From: CAZESS01 sp964414415
Lineage (GTDB): Archaea; Thermoplasmatota; E2; UBA202; DSCA01
DNA: 28,037 nucleotides
Direction of reading: 5' to 3'
Assembly (NCBI GenBank): GCA_964414415.1
Contig: CAYPWJ010000019.1
Coordinates: forward strand, 1-28,037
This document shows, piece by piece, positions 21,982 through 28,037 of this stretch. Numbering within the stretch: position 1 is the first letter of the stretch; each line of letters opens with the position of its first letter. Under the pieces are notes generated by a model. The model was not told the origin of the DNA. It did not search any database and worked only from the letters and a program-made list of their open reading frames with translations. The position numbers and the translations under genes were made by a program.

Positions 21982-23380
21982 CGGCGAGGCCACCGAGGGC
22001 GTCGCGACGCTGCTCGGCGACCCCAAGCGAGCGATCCTGAAGCTGTCGTGGCCGATGGTGATCGCCATGACGGCGCAGACCACCTACAACCTCGCGGACG
22101 GCATCTGGGTGGCGGGCCTGGGCGCCGACGCGCTTGCCGCCGTGGGCCTCTTCTTCCCGTTCATCATGTTTCTCATCGCCCTGTCGAACGGGCTCGGCGT
22201 CGGCGGGAGCTCCGCGATATCACGGCGTATCGGCAGAAAGGACAAAGCCGGGGCGGACAACACCGCCGTCCACACGTTGATCCTCGGATTGAGCGTCGGC
22301 CTGGCCTGCAGCCTCCCGTTTGTTCCCTTCCTCGACGGTATCTTCGCGTCGATGGGTGCCACGGGCGACGCGGGAACGATGGCAACGCAGTACTCCCGCA
22401 TCCTGTTCAGCGGCGCTATCTTCATCTTTTTCGCCAGCATCGGCAACAACATCCTCCGCGGCGAGGGCGACGCAAAGCGGGCGATGTACGCGCTGGTGCT
22501 GAGCTCGGTGCTCAACATCGTGCTCGACCCCATCTTCATCTACGTCCTCGACCTGGGTGTGGCGGGCGCCGCCTGGGCGACCCTGCTATCGATGGCGACG
22601 GCTGCATCGCTGATATACTACTGGATATTCGTCAACCGGGACACCTTCGTCGACATAACGTGGCGTAATTTCCGGCCCAGCCGCTCGCTGACCAAGGAAA
22701 TCCTGAACGTCGGCATTCCCTCGTCGGTGGCGATGCTGTCGATGTCCTTCAGCATCTTTCTGCTCAACCTGATCATCATCCGCGCGGGCGGCACCGACGG
22801 TGTCGCCGTCTTCACCACGGGCTGGCGCGTGGTGTCCCTGGGAACAATGCCGCTGCTTGGCATCGCCACCGGCGTGACCGCCGTAACAGCTGCGGCCTAC
22901 GGCGCCCGCGACGCGAAGAAGCTGGACACGGCCTACATGTACGCGGTCAAGATTGGCATCGCGGTGGAGGCCGCCGTGGCGGTCGCCGTCTTTGTCTTTG
23001 CACCGCAGATAACGTCGCTGTTTACCTACGCCGGCGATACGCATCTGCTGGCCGGCAGCATCACCCGGTTTCTCCGCTACACCGTCCTGTTCTATCCGAC
23101 GGTGCCCCTAGGCATGCTCACCTCGGCGATGTTCCGCGGTGTCAACCGCGGCGTCAATGCACTCGTCGCGACGCTCATCCGGACGGTGGTACTGCAGGTG
23201 TCAACCGCCTACCTGCTCGGGCTTGTCATGGGTCTCGGGCTGGAGGGCGTCTGGATAGGCATCGTCGGCGGCAACATCATCGCAGCCGTGGCGGTCACCT
23301 TTCCCTGGGGACGGCTGACGGTCAGGCGCCTGCGGCAGTGTTTTCCACCCTGCCCGGCAGACGCTACCGATAGCTCATAG
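21974..23380 (+). CDS. MATE-family multidrug/metabolite efflux transporter
   Basis: A 468-residue membrane exporter of the MATE family, which uses a sodium or proton gradient to expel organic cations and drugs. It shows the DinF/NorM-like pattern: ILKLSWPMVIAMTAQTTYNL in the first helix, ADGIWVAGLGADALAAVGLF, and a GLGVGGSSAISRRIGR loop. The second half begins LNVGIPSSVAMLSMSFSIFL and continues with GIATGVTAVTAAAYGARDAKKL. Around 12 transmembrane helices in two bundles are visible. The start codon sits inside the MarR gene end, so translation is coupled. Substrate is unknown. Confidence 0.93.
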   Translation: MPDGEATEGVATLLGDPKRAILKLSWPMVIAMTAQTTYNLADGIWVAGLGADALAAVGLFFPFIMFLIALSNGLGVGGSSAISRRIGRKDKAGADNTAVHTLILGLSVGLACSLPFVPFLDGIFASMGATGDAGTMATQYSRILFSGAIFIFFASIGNNILRGEGDAKRAMYALVLSSVLNIVLDPIFIYVLDLGVAGAAWATLLSMATAASLIYYWIFVNRDTFVDITWRNFRPSRSLTKEILNVGIPSSVAMLSMSFSIFLLNLIIIRAGGTDGVAVFTTGWRVVSLGTMPLLGIATGVTAVTAAAYGARDAKKLDTAYMYAVKIGIAVEAAVAVAVFVFAPQITSLFTYAGDTHLLAGSITRFLRYTVLFYPTVPLGMLTSAMFRGVNRGVNALVATLIRTVVLQVSTAYLLGLVMGLGLEGVWIGIVGGNIIAAVAVTFPWGRLTVRRLRQCFPPCPADATDSS

Positions 23381-23404
23381 TGAAGAGCGAAGACAACATG
23401 TGAT

Positions 23405-23422
23405 AGAAAAAGAAGGGAAAAG
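23405..23422 (-). terminator. T-rich terminator of the subtilase gene
   Basis: On the minus strand a CTTTTCCCTTCTTTTTCT stretch begins about 15 bases after the subtilase stop codon, suiting an archaeal U-rich terminator. Confidence 0.55.
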
Positions 23423-23435
23423 GGTGGGTGGTGCC

Positions 23436-25629
23436 TTAGCTGGTGGTCAGCGTGTCCGAGGTTTCGACGTCAGCCGAGGTATCCCAGCTGTAGCTGGAAT
23501 GTGTGAGTTCCGTCACAGTCCCGGTGTAGGTGCCCGATGTCCGTGATGCCTTGTCGAACACGGTGCTGGCGATGCCGCTGGAGTCGGTGGTGGCAGTAGC
23601 GGTCAGGGTGCTGCCCTCGGGCGTGTCAAGCGAGATGTCCACGGTGGCGTCGCTTACGGCGTTGCCGTCGCTGTCGACGACGGTGACCTCGACGCCGATG
23701 TCTTCCCACGGGCCGCGTGTCTTGTCCAGCCACAGGGTGACGTCCTGCACATGCATATAGCCAGTGCTTGTATCCTCCTCGGTGGTGAACTGCCAGGTGG
23801 ATGACGTCGTCGTCGCGGAGCCATCGTCAGCCACCGCATACCAGCTATACGTGGTGCTGTAGCTCAGACCGCTCCACGTCACGCTGGCAGTATTGCCGCT
23901 GGCAACGCTGCTGTCCGTGCCAATCAAGCTGCCATCGCTTGCATCGTAGAACGAGACGTCCATAGAGTCACCATCAGGATCAGAGACATCGACACTCAGG
24001 GTCGGGCTGGTGGACACACCGGTTGCTCCATCACTGGGTGACGGATTCGTCGGTGCATCCGGCGCCGAGTTTGTGGTCTCCTCCTCGGTGGTGAACTGCC
24101 AGGTGGATGACGTCGTCGTCGCGGAGCCATCGTNNNNNNNNNNNNNNNNNNNNNNNNNNNNNNNNNNNNNNNNNNNNNNNNNNNNNNNNNNNNNNNNNNN
24201 NNNNNNNNNNNNNNNNNNNNNNNNNNNNNNNNNTGCTGTCCGTGCCAATCAAGCTGCCATCGCTTGCATCGTAGAACGAGACGTCCATCGAGTCTCCATC
24301 CGAATCGGATACATCAACGCTCAGGGTCGGGCTCGTCGACACGCCGGATGCTCCATCAGCCGGTGAGGGATTCGTCGGTGCGTCAGGCGCCGAGTTGGTG
24401 TCGCTGCCGCCGCCGGCCTCGCTGACCGCTGCCTCTGCGTCCAGCAGGCCGTTGCCGACGAAATTCTCGTGCAGGCCGATGTCCTCGGCGTTGTTGTCCA
24501 AGACGTTGCGGACGTCGTCGTTGATGTAGCCATCATTGTCTGCATCGTCGACGCCCTTGTCAAAGACGAGGGCTGCGCCGCCTGCAACATGCGGGCAGGC
24601 CATCGAAGTGCCGGACATCGTGTCGTAGTCCTGGCTGTAGCCATACAGGCCCGTGTTCAGATGCACGTTGTAGGTCGGCATCGTCGAGAGGATGTCGACA
24701 CCGGGTGCACCGAGCTCGAGATGCGATCCTGAGCTGCTGAACGACGCGATACCGTCGTTGCTGTTGGTGGCGCCGACCGCGATGACGCTGCTGTAAGCAG
24801 CGGGGTAGGATATCTCGTCGGTCGATGAGTCGCCGTCGCCGTCGTTGCCCGACGCTGCGACAACCAGCACGCCGGAATTGTAGGCGTTGTCACAGGAGTT
24901 CTTCAGCGTGTCGTAGCTGCTGCCAACGCCCAGGCTCATCGAGATGACCTCGGCGCCGTTGTTGACAGCCCAGTCGATACCTGCACAGATGTCGCTGACG
25001 GAGCCGCTGCCCCGCTTGTCGAGGGCCTTGACCGCCAGGATGTTGGCCTGTGGCGCCATGCCGACGACGCCCTCGCTGTTCTCCTCTGCAGCGATGACGC
25101 CGGAGCAGTGGGTGCCGTGGCCGTTGTCGTCCTTGGGGTCGCTGTCGTCGTTGGCGAAGTCGTAGCCGCCGGCATAGTTTGCATCGAGATCTGGATGGCC
25201 GTAGTCGATGCCGGTGTCGATGACCGCGACGTCAATCCCGCCACCTGCAATGTCGGTGGATACGGTCAGGGAGCCGTCGCTGCCGCCCCAGACGACCTCG
25301 GCGTCGACACGGTCGATGCCCCAGGGAAGCGTTTCCCCGATGATCTGGGCTGTTCCGTCATGTTCGACGTACGCGACATTGGAATTTTTCTCCAGTGCAG
25401 GGATGGCTGTAGTGGGTAGCGTCGTCGCGATGGCGTTGGCGATGCCTATCTTGTGGTCGATGTCGCCGCCGTGGGCCTTTACCAATGCTGGCTGCATCGG
25501 ACCCTTAAAGCCGACGATGACATCCTGTTTTTCCGGTTGCGCTGCGTTTGCGGCGAGAAGCGGCGTGGCAGACAGTATCATGGCCGCTGCGATACACAAA
25601 ACGAGTAGTTTCTTTTTTTGGTGCCTCAT
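23436..25629 (-). CDS. Secreted subtilase (S8 peptidase) with Ig-like repeats, interrupted by an assembly gap
   Basis: A secreted serine protease in several parts. A signal peptide (KKKLLVLCIAAAMILS, cleaved near ANA) is followed by an I9-type propeptide (about 35-92). The S8 domain has D138 in VAVIDTGID, H171 in DNGHGTHCSG, N262 in AASGNDG and S342 in MSGTSMACPH. Next come at least two 102-residue Ig/fibronectin-like repeats (APDAPTNPSP to WQFTTEE), then a C-terminal Ig-like domain (VTLWLDKTRGPWEDIGVEVT). A 100-N gap breaks the frame between repeats; filling it with the missing 81 bases of the other copy restores one continuous frame. An S-layer or cell-surface protease role is likely. Leader and GGAGG site precede the ATG. 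Confidence 0.9.
23780..24085 (-). repeat. Ig-like repeat unit, complete copy
   Basis: A 306-base unit (102 codons) of the subtilase stalk, nearly identical in sequence to the copy beside it over the parts that can be compared. Unit boundaries are approximate. Confidence 0.8.
24086..24410 (-). repeat. Ig-like repeat unit, copy interrupted by the N gap
   Basis: A second copy of the 306-base unit. The 3' part of the unit matches the other copy at 24086-24133, and the 5' part resumes at 24234. The 100 Ns stand where 81 bases are expected. More copies may be collapsed here. Confidence 0.75.
24134..24233. other. Assembly gap (100 N)
   Basis: Exactly 100 Ns, a typical scaffold placeholder. It lies within near-identical tandem repeats, so the true length is unknown. 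Confidence 0.98.
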
Positions 25630-25637
25630 AGTTTGGG

Positions 25638-25669
25638 CCTCCGCACATCATATGCGCTGTCAATTTAAA
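25638..25669 (-). promoter_or_regulatory. TATA box and ribosome binding site of the subtilase gene
   Basis: TTTAAAT on the minus strand (25663-25669) predicts a start near 25641, with GGAGG (25638-25642) eight bases before the ATG at 25629. Confidence 0.55.
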
Positions 25670-25783
25670 GGATTTTGGATAGTGCAACGGTAACAATGCA
25701 CGCGAAGGGGCGTCCGATGCTTTGCCCGACCCTGCCTCCCGCCATGGATGAGACATGAAGCCTACCCGAGGTAATCGGCTGTA

Positions 25784-27913
25784 CTACTGGTACGGCTTCA
25801 CGACCTCGACGACCCCGGGGAAGTCGATGCCGAGCTCCCGGAGATGCTCGATGGTCGGGACGCCGTTGTCGTTCCAGCCCCGCCGCCTATAGACGGCATC
25901 CATCAGCGTCTCATACTGCTCCTCGCGGTGCTCCCGCAGCATCGCCAGCTTCTCCTCCGTCGCCAGGCCAGAGACGTCGTGGCCGAGCTCCTCCAGCTGG
26001 CCATCGTAGCGCTCCGCCCGTGACTCGTATTCCTCCACGGTGACCGGCCCGACGGAGCGATATGGAATCTCGTCGTGTTTACGGGTGCCCTGGCCCATCC
26101 GGAGGTTGAAGACCCGCTGGAAGTTGTAGACGCGCTCGCTCTGCAGGATGAGGTCGTCAGGCCCGACATCCCGGCCCGTGACGGCCTTGAAGAACGTCGC
26201 ATAGTTCCGGACGTGCTCCATGACCTTCGCCGGCTCCTCCGTCTCCTCGTTGTCCTCCGGGACGATGTCGTTCCACGGCAACTTGCAGAGGCCGTTGAGG
26301 CCAAACCACGTCCGCCACATCGGGAACCAGTGCAGCGCCTCGGCCTTGTCCTCGAACGACGGCAGGTAGCCGTGGACCATGTCGAGGAAGATGAGCCATG
26401 CCTCGTCGTGCTGCGGTCCCTTCAGGGCGAGGCCGTAGCCGCCCTGCTGTGCCAGGGACTCCTTGGTGACGTATTCACTGTACTCGAGGCCCTTGGCCTC
26501 CATCCCGATGTCCTGCATCAGCTCGGGGTCGACGCCTTTGGCTGCCAGGTACTCCTTGAGGTAGCGGATGCCCTTGCCGACGTGTTTGCCGAAGCCATGC
26601 CCCTGGGCCATCTGGTGGAGCAACTCCAGCGCCGCCTCCTTGTTGCCAAAGGTGAGCTCCAGCCCGCCGGTTATCTCGTCGTCGATTTCACCCATCTCGT
26701 AGAGCTCCATGACGAAGGCCGTCGTGGTGCCGACCGAGATGGTGTCGAGGCCGTAGGTATCGCAGTAGAAGTTCATCTCCGCGACGTGGTAGGGATCAGC
26801 GATGCCGCAGTTGGGGCCGCAGCCGGCGATGGTCTCATATTCGGGGCCGTCCACGTAGACCGTCTCGCCCTTGTACGGGCCGCTCGTGAGCTCGAAGTCC
26901 TTGATGAGGTGGCTGCATGCCACGGTGCAGCCGCGCCAGCAGCCGTCGAAGCCGCGGTCGAACAGCTCCTCGTACTTTTCCTCGCCGATCCGGCCGGCGC
27001 GCTCGTGGCGCCCGTACCGGTAGTTGTGTGTCGGCAGCAGGTCATACTCGTTCATGATGGGCACGAGATGGGTCGTCCCCACGACGGCCATCCTATTCTG
27101 TTTTGGGTCGAGCTGCACGATCTCCTTCGTATGTTTCTTCCCGACTTCCTTGAGCAGTTCAGGGTCAGCCGGGTTGTTGCTCATCGGCGAAATGCTGCTG
27201 TATTTGACGACCAGCGCCTTAATATTCTTGTCGCGGAACACGGTGCCGGTGCCGCCGCGGCCGGCCTGCTTGTACCGGACGGCCTCACGCTGCGGGTCGT
27301 ACCAGGAGAAATTCAGGCAGCCGAAGTTGCAGGTGTCGGCGCCGCTGCCTGCAGACACGACAGAGATGGACTTGCGGTCGCCGTCCGCGAACAGTTCCGT
27401 CAGCTGATCGGCGAGCAGATGACTGTCGTCCGGCAGCCCCGGGATGTCAAGCATCTGTATCAGACCCTCGTCACCGTCGATGAAGACCACGACGTCGTTA
27501 TCCGCTTTGCCCTGCACCTCCAAGGCGTCCCAGCCCGCGAACTTGAGATATGGGCCAAAGTAGCCGCCGACGTTGCTGTCAATCGGGATCCCCGTCAACG
27601 GCGAGATGCACGTCACGATGCTCTTGCCGCTCCCGGGAAAATTCGTTGTGCCGCCCAGCGGGCCGGACGAGATGCACAGCGCGTTCTCCGGGTCGTCCCA
27701 CGCAATCTGCCGCTCGAGTGGAAACGCATGCCAGAGCAGCCAGAGGTCGAAGCCGCGGCCACCGACAAAGAGATCCTTCATCTCCTCGGTGACCTCCTTC
27801 GCCCGGATCTCGTTGCTGCCGATGTCGACATACAGCGTTTGATTTGTGTATCCCTTCTCCACCTCCGGCACCTCGTATTCATACGTTGCCAGCCTGGTCA
27901 CGTCGGGAGCCAT
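25784..27913 (-). CDS. Aldehyde:ferredoxin oxidoreductase family protein
   Basis: A 709-residue tungsto/molybdopterin enzyme family member that oxidises aldehydes to acids and reduces ferredoxin. The N-terminal domain shows LYVDIGSNEIRAKEV, FVGGRGFDLWLLWHAF and GPLGGTTNFPGSGKSIVTC; cofactor-binding segments follow (VSAGSGADTCNFGCLNFSW, RGGTGTVFRDKNIKALVVK). The iron-sulfur ligands are C325-X3-C329-X3-C333 (CWRGCTVAC) and C543 (NGLCKLPW). Classical AOR has C-X2-C at the first pair, so this is a variant branch. It has an N-terminal extension of about 20 residues. The expected substrate is an amino-acid-derived aldehyde, but other family members use different substrates. No partner subunit is seen; pyranopterin synthesis genes are not in the window. 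Confidence 0.93.
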   Translation of the reverse strand: MAPDVTRLATYEYEVPEVEKGYTNQTLYVDIGSNEIRAKEVTEEMKDLFVGGRGFDLWLLWHAFPLERQIAWDDPENALCISSGPLGGTTNFPGSGKSIVTCISPLTGIPIDSNVGGYFGPYLKFAGWDALEVQGKADNDVVVFIDGDEGLIQMLDIPGLPDDSHLLADQLTELFADGDRKSISVVSAGSGADTCNFGCLNFSWYDPQREAVRYKQAGRGGTGTVFRDKNIKALVVKYSSISPMSNNPADPELLKEVGKKHTKEIVQLDPKQNRMAVVGTTHLVPIMNEYDLLPTHNYRYGRHERAGRIGEEKYEELFDRGFDGCWRGCTVACSHLIKDFELTSGPYKGETVYVDGPEYETIAGCGPNCGIADPYHVAEMNFYCDTYGLDTISVGTTTAFVMELYEMGEIDDEITGGLELTFGNKEAALELLHQMAQGHGFGKHVGKGIRYLKEYLAAKGVDPELMQDIGMEAKGLEYSEYVTKESLAQQGGYGLALKGPQHDEAWLIFLDMVHGYLPSFEDKAEALHWFPMWRTWFGLNGLCKLPWNDIVPEDNEETEEPAKVMEHVRNYATFFKAVTGRDVGPDDLILQSERVYNFQRVFNLRMGQGTRKHDEIPYRSVGPVTVEEYESRAERYDGQLEELGHDVSGLATEEKLAMLREHREEQYETLMDAVYRRRGWNDNGVPTIEHLRELGIDFPGVVEVVKPYQ

Positions 27914-27919
27914 CCTTTT

Positions 27920-27965
27920 TCACCTCGTATCAGTGTATCCACGTATTCGCGGCTCTCATAAAAAG
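27920..27965 (-). promoter_or_regulatory. Promoter and ribosome binding site of the AOR gene
   Basis: CTTTTTATGAG on the minus strand (27955-27965) predicts a start about 23 bases before the ATG at 27913, with GAGGTGA (27920-27926) as ribosome binding site. Confidence 0.6.
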
Positions 27966-28007
27966 TTATTCCCCTGCTATGCGGGTGATGTAGAATCGTT
28001 GAGAAAA

Positions 28008-28037
28008 ATGGAAAATGACTTATGGGAGGCCATCGCT
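28008..28037 (+). CDS. Possible start of a gene running off the window edge
   Basis: ATG at 28008 opens a frame MENDLWEAIA that continues past the end. A TATA-like ATAAAAAG at 27959-27966, shared with the AOR promoter on the other strand, could serve it with a leader of about 20 bases. Ten codons are not enough to name it. Confidence 0.3.
   Translation, partial: MENDLWEAIA

Noticed and set aside
23780..24410. CRISPR array or mobile element suggested by the tandem repeats
   Set aside because: The repeats are 306 bases, coding, in frame with the subtilase, and have no spacers.
26075..27961. A 628-codon plus-strand open frame opposite the AOR gene
   Set aside because: It is a GC-rich shadow of AOR; the minus strand shows all AOR motifs, and the plus frame has no recognisable domain.

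Overview
The window is archaeal chromosome, almost certainly from a euryarchaeon in the broad sense. It carries the archaeal run eL42 (L44e) - eS27 - aIF2 alpha - Nop10 - PAC2 at 12284-14457, an archaeal translin, an archaeal-type TyrRS, aldehyde:ferredoxin oxidoreductase, and promoters with BRE/TATA elements instead of -35/-10 boxes. The GC content is high. Two secreted-type peptidases (a gingipain-like C25 protein and a subtilase), glutamate dehydrogenase and a tungsten-type aldehyde oxidoreductase fit a protein- or amino-acid-fermenting heterotroph. A sedimentary Thermoplasmata-like lineage is one possibility, but that placement is inference.

Layout. 1-2680: C25 peptidase, then an FAH-family hydrolase on the minus strand. 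2702-5924: a glutaredoxin/ferredoxin:disulfide reductase operon, a sulfotransferase, a dolichol-kinase-like membrane enzyme and a thymidylate-kinase-like protein. 5943-9562: an acidic unknown protein, a duplicated MgtE-type transporter and gdhA. 9692-12119: a flavin reductase-like protein, a RelBE-type toxin-antitoxin pair, translin and ElbB. 12253-14457: the translation/ribosome operon. 14487-20394: a stand-alone acyltransferase (E2 core), a P-type cation ATPase, and a TrkA/TrkH potassium uptake pair in which trkA is broken by a poly-G tract. 20428-23380: tyrS and a MarR-MATE efflux operon with palindromic operator candidates. 23405-28037: a subtilase with Ig-like repeats interrupted by a 100-N assembly gap, an aldehyde:ferredoxin oxidoreductase, and possibly the first codons of another gene.

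A recurring feature is a TATA box centred 24-27 bases before the chosen start codon. This predicts leaderless mRNAs and decides several starts (FAH protein, eL42, translin, TyrRS, MarR, dolichol kinase). Other genes, such as the glutaredoxin gene, trkA, the subtilase and AOR, have short leaders with Shine-Dalgarno sequences.

The genes suggest one physiology. Extracellular peptidases yield amino acids, GDH deaminates glutamate, and AOR oxidises aldehydes with ferredoxin. Ferredoxin can also feed the disulfide reductase/glutaredoxin pair. Trk, the P-type ATPase and MgtE handle cations. No intergenic stretch exceeds about 175 bases, so there is no large empty region. I saw no tRNA, rRNA, CRISPR array or insertion sequence.
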